NCBI GenBank assembly: GCA_948678575.1
Contig: CAPPGO010000010.1
Span: 1 to 64,000 of the forward strand
Length of the DNA stretch: 64,000 nucleotides
Source: an uncultured Clostridia bacterium
Lineage (GTDB): Bacteria > Bacillota > Clostridia > TANB77 > CAG-508
Reading direction: 5' to 3'
A model generated the notes under the pieces. The model did no database searches. It was given only the letters and a program-made list of their open reading frames with translations, and was not told the origin of the DNA. Of this stretch, positions 7,873 through 15,444 are shown piece after piece; the stretch's first letter is position 1, and each line of letters opens with the position of its first letter. The translations under genes were made by a program, and so were the position numbers.

Positions 7873-7938
7873 AACTTATAAGTTCGTAAGATGTCATAGA
7901 ACTTGTACCGAGATATGTTGGTCACATATCTCTTTTTT
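7873..7938 (+). ncRNA. Antisense antitoxin RNA of a type I toxin-antitoxin locus, about 65 nt
   Basis: The RNA carries a 25-nt repeat (7885-7909) almost identical to the plus-strand copy at 8054-8078, which overlaps the toxin start codon on the other strand. It can therefore pair in trans with the toxin mRNA start region. It ends in a hairpin GAGATATGT/ACATATCTC (7910-7932) plus T7. The hairpin loop TGGTC is complementary to the loop of the toxin mRNA terminator. This is the arrangement of the Fst/par RNA I-RNA II systems of Gram-positive plasmids. Confidence 0.7.
7885..7909 (+). repeat. Direct repeat copy 1 (antitoxin RNA)
   Basis: CGTAAGATGTCAT followed by AGAACTTGTACC. It matches the copy at 8054-8078 with only a few mismatches; both contain AAGATGTCATA and end TGTACC. 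Confidence 0.7.
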
Positions 7939-7951
7939 TATGTCAAAATAA

Positions 7952-7974
7952 AAAGGAGGTGGTCAGCCTCCTTT
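7952..7974 (-). terminator. Terminator of the toxin mRNA
   Basis: AAAGGAGG (7952-7959) pairs with CCTCCTTT (7967-7974). On the minus strand it is followed by TTTTTATTTT. Its loop reads CTGACCA in the toxin mRNA and can kiss the TGGTC loop of the antitoxin RNA. Confidence 0.7.
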
Positions 7975-7979
7975 AAGGA

Positions 7980-8066
7980 TTACTCCTCATTTTCTTGGTT
8001 TTCGTTGCCATTATTTTTTAACAATAATAAAACAACTAATCGCCAGATTAACTCATAAGATGTCAT
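7980..8066 (-). CDS. Small hydrophobic toxin of the type I system, 28 aa
   Basis: The peptide starts MTSYELIWRLVVLLLL and ends in a polar Asn/Glu-rich tail. A GGAGGT ribosome site lies 9 nt upstream. The start codon is inside the direct repeat shared with the antisense RNA, so antisense pairing would block translation. Length and a single hydrophobic helix with a polar tail fit membrane-acting type I toxins. The sequence itself does not match the Fst peptides I know, so the family assignment is by gene architecture only. Confidence 0.6.
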   Translation of the reverse strand: MTSYELIWRLVVLLLLKNNGNENQENEE

Positions 8067-8078
8067 ATAATATGTACC
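8054..8078 (-). repeat. Direct repeat copy 2 (toxin start region)
   Basis: On the plus strand CATAAGATGTCATATAATAT then GTACC. It covers the toxin start codon and its ribosome site spacer. Confidence 0.7.
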
Positions 8079-8116
8079 TCCTTTCATAAAGATTTCCTTA
8101 TGAAAAGGATGCACTA

Positions 8117-8145
8117 ATTATAGAGTATATTATTTAAATTTACAA
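8117..8145 (-). promoter_or_regulatory. Promoter of the toxin mRNA
   Basis: On the minus strand TTGTAA (8140-8145), 17-bp spacer, TATAAT (8117-8122). This gives a leader of about 44 nt before the toxin ATG. Confidence 0.65.
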
Positions 8146-8262
8146 TAGCATTTTTCAACATTTCTAAACTTCTCTCAACTTACAACCCCAAGCACAACCC
8201 CAAATGTTAAAAATATGCTTAAATATCAACAATGTCATCTGTCCGTCGCTACCAAAACCATT

Positions 8263-8307
8263 AATACTGTAAGAGTTTATTTAACAAACTTTTACAGTAT
8301 TTTTTTA
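8263..8307 (+). terminator. Orphan rightward terminator
   Basis: AATACTGTAA (8263-8272) pairs with TTACAGTATT (8292-8301), the inner bases AGTTT/AAACT also pair, and T7 follows. No rightward gene precedes it in the window. It may have belonged to a host gene or RNA gene whose 3' end is at the right boundary of the accessory element. The rest of 8146-8346 shows nothing else I can support except a tRNA-like 3' end (8241-8253). Confidence 0.65.
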
Positions 8308-8346
8308 TTCAAATAAAAAGTAGCAATAAGTTGCTACTTTTATTTT

Positions 8347-8499
8347 TTATTGATTTCTGTTTTGTTTTCTTGCTTTTCTGCATTCTGGGCATCTTACAGG
8401 ATCATTTGTGAAACCTTTTTCAAGATAAAAAGCTTGTTCACCTTCTGTAAAAACAAATTCATTGCCACAATCTTTGCATGTTATAACTTTGTCTGCCAT
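8347..8499 (-). CDS. Zinc-ribbon protein (zf-trcl type), 50 aa
   Basis: Two CxxC pairs (CKDC near residue 8 and CPEC near residue 37) flank the segment NEFVFTEGEQAFYLEKGF, the pattern of the short 'probable zinc-ribbon' family of Firmicutes. The start at 8499 is set by AAGGAGG; the longer frame to 8544 lacks a ribosome site. Likely a stand-alone zinc-binding adaptor; function unknown. Confidence 0.8.
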   Translation of the reverse strand: MADKVITCKDCGNEFVFTEGEQAFYLEKGFTNDPVRCPECRKARKQNRNQ

Positions 8500-8729
8500 A
8501 TAAAAACCTCCTTTTTCATGATTTGAATATTTTTGTATAACCACTCAAAAAGAAGGGATATAGACTAAAAATAAATTCAAGTAAACTAATATTTGTTTAC
8601 TGTACAAGTTTATCATAAAAAAATAAAAAAAGCAACTGTTTTTAAACTTATTTAATTACAAAAAAACAGATAAATTGACAAGAAATAAAAGATATACTAT
8701 AATAATTGAAAATAAAAAGGAGATTAATT

Positions 8730-8990
8730 ATGGAATTAAGAGAAGTAGAAACAGAGATTGAAAATATTAAGAAAAGAAATAAAATAGTGGAAGAAAATAA
8801 AGCATGGGAAACAAGCTGGACTAGAAAAATATGTATATGTATTTTAACATATATAGTAGTTGTTATATATTCATATTTAGTTAGAAACTATGATAACATA
8901 TTTTTAAGTTCATTAGTGCCAGTAATAGGCTTTACTTTATCAACATTATCTTTAAAATTTATTAGAAAAATTTGGAGTAAAAACAAATAA
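8730..8990 (+). CDS. Small membrane protein with N-terminal coiled coil, 86 aa
   Basis: The start at 8730 follows AAGGAG; the TTG at 8706 has no ribosome site. Residues 1-30 are Glu/Lys-rich and coiled-coil-like (VETEIENIKKRNKI). Two hydrophobic segments follow (about 35-53 and 60-78), then a basic tail. Unrecognised. It is flanked by intergenic DNA on both sides and appears monocistronic. Confidence 0.6.
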   Translation: MELREVETEIENIKKRNKIVEENKAWETSWTRKICICILTYIVVVIYSYLVRNYDNIFLSSLVPVIGFTLSTLSLKFIRKIWSKNK

Positions 8991-9106
8991 AATGATATCA
9001 AAATTAAGATTCGTAAACTTGACAAAAATCAATAAAAAAGCTATAATACGAGTACTGCGTTTATTAACTATATAGCGTAAATTTAAAGTAAAATGAGGTC
9101 AAATTT

Positions 9107-9580
9107 ATGAATATAATTATCAAATATATTTTAGTATTTTTAGTTAGTATGGTTCCAATAGTTGAATTAAGAGGAGCTATACCAATAGCTGTTGGAATGG
9201 GATTAGACAAAGTAATTTCTTTTGTAATATGTATTATAGGAAATATGCTTCCAGTTCCAATAATATATCTTTTTGCAAGAAAAGTTTTAGAGTGGGGAAA
9301 AGATAAAAAATTTATAGGAAAATTCTTTACTTGGTGTTTGCAAAAAGGAGAGAAAGCAGGAGAAAAATTACAAAGTACAGCTGGAAAAGGATTATTTTTA
9401 GCATTATTTGCATTTGTTGCAATTCCACTTCCTGGAACAGGTGCTTGGACTGGTACATTAGGAGCTAGTTTTTTAAATCTTAACTTTAAAAATACTGTAA
9501 CAGCAGTTATGTTAGGCGTTTTAACAGCTGGATTAATAATGATGGCAATATCATTTGGCTTATTTGAAGTAATTTTATAA
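9107..9580 (+). CDS. Small multidrug export family membrane protein (COG2426), 157 aa
   Basis: Four to five membrane helices. The segment VSMVPIVELRGAIPIAVGMG and the later IPLPGTGAWTGTLGAS are the conserved signatures of the Sm_multidrug_ex family. Length is normal for the family. Substrate is not established. A terminator (9592-9617) closes the gene. Confidence 0.8.
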   Translation: MNIIIKYILVFLVSMVPIVELRGAIPIAVGMGLDKVISFVICIIGNMLPVPIIYLFARKVLEWGKDKKFIGKFFTWCLQKGEKAGEKLQSTAGKGLFLALFAFVAIPLPGTGAWTGTLGASFLNLNFKNTVTAVMLGVLTAGLIMMAISFGLFEVIL

Positions 9581-9591
9581 TATTTATAATA

Positions 9592-9617
9592 AAAAGATGA
9601 CATTTTAGTCATCTTTT
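9592..9617 (+). terminator. Intrinsic terminator
   Basis: AAAAGATGAC (9592-9601), loop, GTCATCTTTT (9608-9617). Confidence 0.75.
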
Positions 9618-9668
9618 GTTTTGCAAAAAAATTTATGATATATTAATATTAGAAAAATGGAGGTTAAT

Positions 9669-10121
9669 ATGAAAAAAATATTATTTGTTTGTTTAGGAAA
9701 TATATGTAGATCACCAATGGCTGAATTTGTATTTAAAGACTTAGTAAAGAAAAATGGGATGGAAGATGAATTTATAATAGATTCAGCAGCAACTAGTTAT
9801 GAAGAAATAGGAAATGGTATTCATATTGGAACACGAAAACAACTTGATAAAGAACATATTGAATATGATAATCACAGAGCTAGAAGAGTAACAGTAGAAG
9901 ATTATCAAAATTTTGACTATATTTTAGGAATGGAAAGCAGAAATGTAAGAGATATTATAAGAATTATTGGAAGTGATAATGAAAATAAAGTATGTAGATT
10001 ATTAGATTTTTCTAATAACCCAAGAGACATAGCAGATCCTTGGTACACAAACAATTTTGAAGTAACATATGATGATATTGTAGAAGGATGTAATGCTTTA
10101 TTAAAATTTTTGCTTAAATAA
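9669..10121 (+). CDS. Low-molecular-weight protein tyrosine phosphatase, 150 aa
   Basis: The N-terminal loop VCLGNICRSPMAE is the C-x5-R-S active site of LMW-PTPs, with the nucleophile near residue 8. The C-terminal DPWYTNNFEVTYDDI carries the general-acid Asp of the DPW/Y motif. The start at 9669 follows GGAGG. It is a cytoplasmic phosphatase, usually acting on phosphotyrosine or phosphoarginine. A terminator with one mismatch (10132-10182) closes it. Confidence 0.88.
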   Translation: MKKILFVCLGNICRSPMAEFVFKDLVKKNGMEDEFIIDSAATSYEEIGNGIHIGTRKQLDKEHIEYDNHRARRVTVEDYQNFDYILGMESRNVRDIIRIIGSDNENKVCRLLDFSNNPRDIADPWYTNNFEVTYDDIVEGCNALLKFLLK

Positions 10122-10131
10122 TAAGTATATA

Positions 10132-10188
10132 CACTTAAATTGAACTATATTCTAATAATTTGGGTATAATTCAATTTAGGTGTTTTTT
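10132..10188 (+). terminator. Terminator after the phosphatase gene
   Basis: CACTTAAATTGAA (10132-10144) pairs with TTCAATTTAGGTG (10170-10182, one mismatch), then T6. The T run runs into the operator of the next operon. Confidence 0.65.
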
Positions 10189-10223
10189 AGATACAATTTA
10201 GATACATTTTTAATATATATAAT
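10186..10223 (+). promoter_or_regulatory. Operator-promoter of the two-component operon
   Basis: Two tandem copies of TTTAGATACA (10186-10195 and 10197-10206) put GATAC 11 bp apart, one DNA turn, which is the spacing of OmpR/PhoB-type binding sites. The second copy ends 11 bp before TATAAT (10218-10223) and replaces the -35 box, so activation by the operon's own regulator is likely. The same phased repeat follows the operon at 12981-13018. Confidence 0.6.
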
Positions 10224-10241
10224 ACTTTGGAGTGTGATATT

Positions 10242-10898
10242 ATGAGCAAAATTTTAATAGTAGAAGATGAAATTGCAATTTCAGATTTAATAAAAATTGA
10301 ATTAGAATCAAAGGGCTATAAATGTGATGTAGCAAATGATGGAGAAATAGGTGCAGACTATATTGAAAAAAATAATTACGATTTGCTTTTATTAGATATA
10401 ATGTTGCCTAATGTAGATGGATATGAATTGTTAGAATATAATAAAAAAACAAAGCAAATTCCAACTATATTTATTACAGCTAAAAGTCAAACAAAAGATA
10501 AGATAAAAGGATTAAATGAAGGAGCAGATGATTATATAATAAAACCTTTTGAAATGGGCGAATTAATTGCTAGAATAGAAGCAGTTTTAAGAAGATATAA
10601 TAAAGTCAATGAAACTAAAAAAATAGGAAATATAGAAATAAATATCAGTGCAAGGACAGTGAAAAAATCTGGAAGAGAAGTACTTTTAACACCAAAAGAA
10701 TTTGATTTATTAGTGTTACTAGTAGAAAATAAAAATTTTGCATTATATAGAGAAACAATATTTGAAAAAGTTTGGGGAACTGAACTTGAATTTGAAACTA
10801 GAACTTTGGATTTGCATATTCAAAGATTAAGAAAAAAATTGGATTTAAAAGATAAAATTGTAACAGTATATAAGATAGGATACATGTTAAAAATTTAA
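10242..10898 (+). CDS. OmpR/VanR-type response regulator, 218 aa
   Basis: Receiver domain with the acidic pocket (VEDE at the N-terminus), phospho-acceptor in LLLLDIMLP (Asp about 51), conserved Thr/Lys in FITAK and IIKPF. The C-terminal winged helix contains LLTPKEFDLLVLL and RTLDLHIQRLRKKL. The start at 10242 is set by GGAG. It is followed after 16 nt by its kinase. The 11-bp-phased GATAC repeats before and after the operon are its probable sites. Confidence 0.9.
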   Translation: MSKILIVEDEIAISDLIKIELESKGYKCDVANDGEIGADYIEKNNYDLLLLDIMLPNVDGYELLEYNKKTKQIPTIFITAKSQTKDKIKGLNEGADDYIIKPFEMGELIARIEAVLRRYNKVNETKKIGNIEINISARTVKKSGREVLLTPKEFDLLVLLVENKNFALYRETIFEKVWGTELEFETRTLDLHIQRLRKKLDLKDKIVTVYKIGYMLKI

Positions 10899-10914
10899 GC
10901 AAGGCGAGGAGTAT

Positions 10915-12201
10915 ATGAAATCATGGAAAAAAGCTATTTTGTTAGTAATTGTTATTATGAGTATAGTACTAGCTTGTAGCAGATATTATGTAATAAAAAA
11001 TAATTTCTTTTATTCTATACACAATATTAGTAGTGTACAAAATTATAATCAAAATATATTAGAAAAATATATGTTAGAAAGTAATATAATTCAAAACATT
11101 CAAGATGGAAAAGAAGTAACTTATGAAACGATTACTGAATATTTAAAAAGTTTGGAACAGTATATGGAAGATAATTCTGAACTAGTTGCATTATATACAG
11201 AAGAACACGAAAAATTATATTCTACAATTGATGATATAGATAAAATAGATATATCGTCTTTATTAACTGAAAGGCAAAGCAATTATGCATTGCGAAAAAT
11301 AGGCAATAAGCATTATATGTTATTTTCTTCATATTGGTCTATTAATGCCAAAACAATATATGTTGTAAATGCTTATGATGTAAGCAATATATATGAAGAA
11401 AGAAACAGACAACTTAAAGAAACTTTGATTAGAGATGTAGGAATTTTATCAGCATCATCTATTATAATTTTTGTACTAGCTAAGCTAGTTACTAATCATG
11501 TAGACAAGCTTAATTTGCTAGTAAAACAAAGAGAAGATTTTATAAATGGTTTTACTCATGAACTTAAAACGCCAATGACAGTAATAATGGGATATGCAGA
11601 CTTATTAAGATTGAAAAAATGTGATGAAGAAATATCACAAAAAGCTTTAAATTATATTTATACAGAATCTAAGAGATTAGAAACACTTTCATTAAAATTA
11701 ATGAAACTGATGTCGTTAACAGATGAAAAACTTGAATTAGAAGTAATTGAAGCAAGTAGCTTTATTAATAATTTTGTAGATAATGAAGATTTTAATCTAA
11801 ATGGTAATAAATTAGAAATTGATATGACTAAATATTATATAAAAGGCGATAAAGAATTACTTGAAGTAGTTATTAGAAATTTGGTTGAAAATGCTAATAA
11901 AGCTGAGCCCAAAGATAATAAGATTTATATAAAGGGAGAAATTATAGGAAATAAAAAATATAGAATTTCTGTTATAGATAAAGGTAAGGGGATTCCCAAA
12001 AAACATATTTCAAGAGTAACAGAAGATTTTTATATGGTAGATAAGTCTAGAAGTAGGAGCAATGGAGGAAGCGGTATAGGTTTATCATTAGTTAAAAAGA
12101 TATTAGAATTTCACAATTCAATGCTTCATATAGAAAGTGTTGAAGGAGAAGGGACAACAATATATTTTGATTTAAAGGGGGCAGAAGATGAAATTAAATA
12201 A
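10915..12201 (+). CDS. Sensor histidine kinase, 428 aa
   Basis: Membrane helix at about 5-25, an extracellular sensor of about 135 residues, second helix at about 170-190, then HisKA with the H-box FTHELKTPMT (His near 214), N-box NLVENANKA, G1 DKGKGIP and G2 GGSGIGLSLV. It acts on the upstream response regulator. GAGGAG lies before the ATG. The downstream VanY-type gene makes a cell-wall stimulus likely. The next gene overlaps it by 14 nt. Confidence 0.9.
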   Translation: MKSWKKAILLVIVIMSIVLACSRYYVIKNNFFYSIHNISSVQNYNQNILEKYMLESNIIQNIQDGKEVTYETITEYLKSLEQYMEDNSELVALYTEEHEKLYSTIDDIDKIDISSLLTERQSNYALRKIGNKHYMLFSSYWSINAKTIYVVNAYDVSNIYEERNRQLKETLIRDVGILSASSIIIFVLAKLVTNHVDKLNLLVKQREDFINGFTHELKTPMTVIMGYADLLRLKKCDEEISQKALNYIYTESKRLETLSLKLMKLMSLTDEKLELEVIEASSFINNFVDNEDFNLNGNKLEIDMTKYYIKGDKELLEVVIRNLVENANKAEPKDNKIYIKGEIIGNKKYRISVIDKGKGIPKKHISRVTEDFYMVDKSRSRSNGGSGIGLSLVKKILEFHNSMLHIESVEGEGTTIYFDLKGAEDEIK

Positions 12202-12982
12202 TTTTATAATTTATATTATAGTTGTGATGATTGTTTTGTTGTCTTTTAAATTGCCAGAACTGATTTTAAAACATGAGGAAGATAATATGGAAATGTCATA
12301 TTATTGGGAGCAAAGAAAAAATAAGATTGATGTTGAAACAGAAAAGATATATTTAGTAAGAGCAATTCATGATATACAAGAAGAACTTTCAAAAGTTGAA
12401 ATTGTTACTGATGCTTCAAAACATGGAAAAATAATAGAATTTAATAATGAGGAAATGGAAAATGTGTCTATTGTTAAGAATTGTGCAAAAGAATTATTAA
12501 AACTTCAAGAATATAATATTATAAAATATCCAGAAACAATTGAGAGTGCTATTGAAAATAGTAATAACAATGATGAATATAATGCAATGTCAGCAATTGA
12601 TAGAAGCTATACATTGAATGAAAATGTCTATACTATTAGTAATATAGAATTGATACTAAAAGGCAATATGTATGAATTTGAATTAGAAAATAAATCTGGA
12701 AAAATATTATTTATATCTTTTGACAAAAATGAATTGAATAGTGAGATGTCAGATGAGCAAATAATGAGAAACTATGTTAATTATTTAGATTTACACATTA
12801 TTGACGATTGGAGTTTAGAAGATGGTAGATTAAAGTCAGAAAAAGCGGGTTTAATTGTAGGATTGGTAAAGTCAGAAAAAATGGATACATGTTTATTATC
12901 GATACACGCAATTGATAAATATTATGAAATAACTAATTCTGATAAAATAAAATCAGTTGTTGTTGAAAAAGCTAAAAATTGA
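12188..12982 (+). CDS. Membrane-anchored extracellular protein of the two-component operon, 264 aa
   Basis: One N-terminal membrane anchor (FIIYIIVVMIVLLSF), then about 240 extracytoplasmic residues with mixed charge and no family I recognise. It overlaps the kinase gene by 14 nt and has AAAGGGGG as ribosome site, so it is co-translated. By position it is probably an accessory protein that modulates the kinase, comparable in layout to YycH-type partners, although sequence similarity was not seen. Confidence 0.7.
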   Translation: MKLNNFIIYIIVVMIVLLSFKLPELILKHEEDNMEMSYYWEQRKNKIDVETEKIYLVRAIHDIQEELSKVEIVTDASKHGKIIEFNNEEMENVSIVKNCAKELLKLQEYNIIKYPETIESAIENSNNNDEYNAMSAIDRSYTLNENVYTISNIELILKGNMYEFELENKSGKILFISFDKNELNSEMSDEQIMRNYVNYLDLHIIDDWSLEDGRLKSEKAGLIVGLVKSEKMDTCLLSIHAIDKYYEITNSDKIKSVVVEKAKN

Positions 12983-13018
12983 TACATTTTAGATACAAAT
13001 TAAATACAAGTTAGATAC
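12981..13018 (+). repeat. Four 11-bp-phased GATAC repeats, probable regulator site
   Basis: GATAC at 12981, GATAC at 12992, AATAC at 13003 and GATAC at 13014: four units exactly 11 bp apart, matching the pair before the operon. It lies between the operon's stop codon and its terminator, about 45 bp upstream of the -35 box of the next gene, so it may control that gene. Confidence 0.65.
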
Positions 13019-13020
13019 GC

Positions 13021-13051
13021 AAAAGTGCTATATTTAGAATATAGCACTTTT
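13021..13051 (+). terminator. Terminator of the two-component operon
   Basis: AAAAGTGCTATAT (13021-13033) pairs with ATATAGCACTTTT (13039-13051). Confidence 0.75.
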
Positions 13052-13060
13052 AATTTGTTA

Positions 13061-13089
13061 TTGACATAACAAATTAAAGGATTTATAAA
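13061..13089 (+). promoter_or_regulatory. Promoter of the CofE-like gene
   Basis: TTGACA (13061-13066), 17-bp spacer, TATAAA (13084-13089). Confidence 0.65.
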
Positions 13090-13113
13090 AAGAAATATAA
13101 ATGGAGGTTGCTT

Positions 13114-13815
13114 ATGGAATTTGTATCAAACGAGGGGAAAAATGTCGAAATATCTGTTGGTAAAGATATTTATTTAAGACATGCTATAAAAATGAGATTT
13201 ATAACAGACAAGGATAATTATATAGATGTTATAAAAGAGTATGTATCAGATATTTATGAGGAAGGAGATATTATTTCTATTAGTGAAAAAATTATTAGTA
13301 TTTGTCAAAATAAGATTATAAAAAGAGAAGATATAAAAATTGGATTTTGGGCAAAATTTTTGTCGAAATTTGCGTGTAGAAAAAATAGAGGTGGATATGG
13401 TGTTGGTATGGCTATAAATATGCAATATGCTATTAATAAAGTAGGTATTTTAAAAGTGATATTTGCAAGTTTGGTAAGTGGTATTACAAAGCTTATTGGA
13501 ATAAAAGGAGTGTTTTATAAAATTGTAGGACGAGATGTAAGTGGCTTAGATGGATTTTATGATGGAGCTTGGAATGAATATAAAGATATTGGAATTGAAC
13601 TTCCAGAAAACTCTAAATTAGTTTGTAATGAAATTAAAAATAAATTAGGAATTAGTGCAATGATTGTAGATTCAAATGATTTTGGACAAGTAATATTAGG
13701 AAAATCAAATGATATAAAATTAAGTGACAAAATTTTGCGAGAAATTATAAGGGACAATCCAGCAGGACAAGGAAAACAAACAACACCCATTATTCTTATC
13801 AGAAAAAAAGTGTAA
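13114..13815 (+). CDS. CofE-like (F420-0:gamma-glutamyl ligase fold) protein, 233 aa
   Basis: The core GRDVSGLDGFYDGAWNEYKD, then ISAMIVDSNDFGQVILG and DNPAGQGKQTTPIIL, follows the CofE / COG1478 fold. Firmicutes of this kind do not make F420, so the substrate is not F420-0. Homologues in Clostridia are usually just called F420-0 glutamate ligase-like. The ATG at 13114 is chosen because GGAGG precedes it. It lies between the two-component operon and the vanY gene, close enough (48 nt) to be cotranscribed with vanY, so a role in amide or wall-peptide chemistry is possible but unproven. Confidence 0.65.
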   Translation: MEFVSNEGKNVEISVGKDIYLRHAIKMRFITDKDNYIDVIKEYVSDIYEEGDIISISEKIISICQNKIIKREDIKIGFWAKFLSKFACRKNRGGYGVGMAINMQYAINKVGILKVIFASLVSGITKLIGIKGVFYKIVGRDVSGLDGFYDGAWNEYKDIGIELPENSKLVCNEIKNKLGISAMIVDSNDFGQVILGKSNDIKLSDKILREIIRDNPAGQGKQTTPIILIRKKV

Positions 13816-13863
13816 CTTTTAATGAATTTTATAGAAATATATAAGTAAGAATATGGAGAAAAA

Positions 13864-14571
13864 ATGAAGAAATTTATAGTATTTTTAGTAGGCTTAATAA
13901 TAGTAATAAGTTGCAGAATGTTTTTAGAGAATAATTTTAACAAGCTGAATAAAGAAACAGGTGATTTAATAGAAAATAATATAACAAACGAAGTAATACA
14001 AGAAAAGAAAATAGATGATTGGAGAATAAGACTAGTAAACTATGAAAATGTATTGCCAGATAATTATGAAATAGAACTGAAAAATATAGATAGTACAAGA
14101 CAATTTGATGCAAGAGCAATTGAAGAACTGATTAATATGATGACAGCTATGAAAAAAGATGGAATAACAAATATATGGGTTCAATCATCTTATAGAAGTA
14201 TTACTCGTCAAAGAGAAATTTTTGATAAAAAAGTAAATACATATTTATTACAAGGAAAAACACAAGAAGAGGCAGAAAGATTAACTTTACAAACAATTAA
14301 TAAGCCAGGAACAAGTGACCATAATTTAGGATTAGCTATTGATTTCAATTATATTGATTATGCCTTTGACGAATTGAAAGGTTTTAAATGGTTACAGCAA
14401 AATGCTGAAAAATATGGATTTATATTAAGGTATAGAAAAGATAAGGAGGATATAACAAAGGTTAATTATGAACCATGGCATTGGAGATATGTGGGAGTAG
14501 AACATGCAAAAAAAATTAATGAATTAGATTTTTGCTTAGAAGAATATATAGATTTTTTAAAAGAAAATTAA
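13864..14571 (+). CDS. VanY-type D-alanyl-D-alanine carboxypeptidase (M15B), 235 aa
   Basis: An N-terminal membrane anchor (residues 4-20), then the M15B domain with SSYRS, the zinc ligands in TSDHNLGLAIDF (His, Asp) and EPWHWRYVG (catalytic Glu and His). It would trim D-Ala from peptidoglycan stem peptides outside the membrane. With the upstream VanRS-like pair this forms a cell-wall response cluster. There are no vanHAX-type genes, so it is not by itself a glycopeptide resistance operon. Confidence 0.85.
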   Translation: MKKFIVFLVGLIIVISCRMFLENNFNKLNKETGDLIENNITNEVIQEKKIDDWRIRLVNYENVLPDNYEIELKNIDSTRQFDARAIEELINMMTAMKKDGITNIWVQSSYRSITRQREIFDKKVNTYLLQGKTQEEAERLTLQTINKPGTSDHNLGLAIDFNYIDYAFDELKGFKWLQQNAEKYGFILRYRKDKEDITKVNYEPWHWRYVGVEHAKKINELDFCLEEYIDFLKEN

Positions 14572-14572
14572 T

Positions 14573-14603
14573 GAAAACATCAATAACAGTTGATGTTTTT
14601 CTT
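14573..14603 (+). terminator. Intrinsic terminator
   Basis: GAAAACATCA (14573-14582), loop, TGATGTTTTTC, then a T-rich stretch. Confidence 0.7.
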
Positions 14604-14775
14604 TTATTTTGTGAAAAAATATGCTATTATTTTAGATAGATATTGTGAAAAATTAAGTCTTGAAAGTCTTGATATAAGCTAAATGTTAATTTTAGTTGAC
14701 AAATTTCAAAGCTGAATTGGTAGAATGCAACCAATCAAAAAGATATAATTTTTTTAGAAAGGAAAAGGTAAAAAA

Positions 14776-15444
14776 ATGGATATAGGAGAAAAATTATTTG
14801 AATTAAGAAAACAAAAAAATTTATCACAAGAAGAGGTTGCAGAAAAATTAAATGTAACAAGACAAACAGTATCAAAGTGGGAGACTAATCAAAGTACACC
14901 AGATTTTGATAAAATAATTCCAATTTGCGAATTATTTGAAATTAGTACAGAGGAATTACTAACAGGTAAGAAAGTTGAAGAAAAAAATGAAAAGCAAGAA
15001 AGTTCAGAAAAGGAAAAATTTGAAGAAAAAACTATGACAAAAGAAGAAGTAAGAAGAAAATCAGCAGAAGTTGTAAGTACCTCAGTATTATTATATATTT
15101 TGTCAATTGTTTTTATTATGATAGCAATACCAGTGCAAAAAATGAATCCAATTGTTGCATCAGCAATATTTTTATTTATCATAGCAATAGCAACAACTAG
15201 AATTATTAAACATTATATGTCAATTCCAAAATTTGACAAAACAAAAGAAGAGAAACAAGAAGATGATATTGTAAAACAAATAAATAGTATAATTGGAGCA
15301 ATATTTACAGCGATTTATTTTATAGTAAGTTTTATGACTTTTGCTTGGCATGTAACTTGGATAATTTTTGTAATATGTGGAGCTGTATGTAATATAGTCA
15401 AATTAATCTTTATGTTAAAGGAGGAAAAGTCTAATGAAGAATAA
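14776..15444 (+). CDS. XRE regulator with a membrane domain, 222 aa
   Basis: Residues 1-62 are a clear helix-turn-helix (LFELRKQKNLSQEEVAEKLN, then RQTVSKWETNQSTPDF). A Glu/Lys-rich linker follows, then four membrane helices between about 100 and 215. It overlaps the next gene by 11 nt. Such membrane-tethered XRE proteins paired with DUF4097 proteins are common in Firmicutes and probably report on envelope state. Confidence 0.8.
   Translation: MDIGEKLFELRKQKNLSQEEVAEKLNVTRQTVSKWETNQSTPDFDKIIPICELFEISTEELLTGKKVEEKNEKQESSEKEKFEEKTMTKEEVRRKSAEVVSTSVLLYILSIVFIMIAIPVQKMNPIVASAIFLFIIAIATTRIIKHYMSIPKFDKTKEEKQEDDIVKQINSIIGAIFTAIYFIVSFMTFAWHVTWIIFVICGAVCNIVKLIFMLKEEKSNEE

Noticed and set aside
13937..14119. 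Leftward ORF inside the carboxypeptidase gene
   Set aside because: Antisense shadow of a strongly supported gene, with no promoter or ribosome site.
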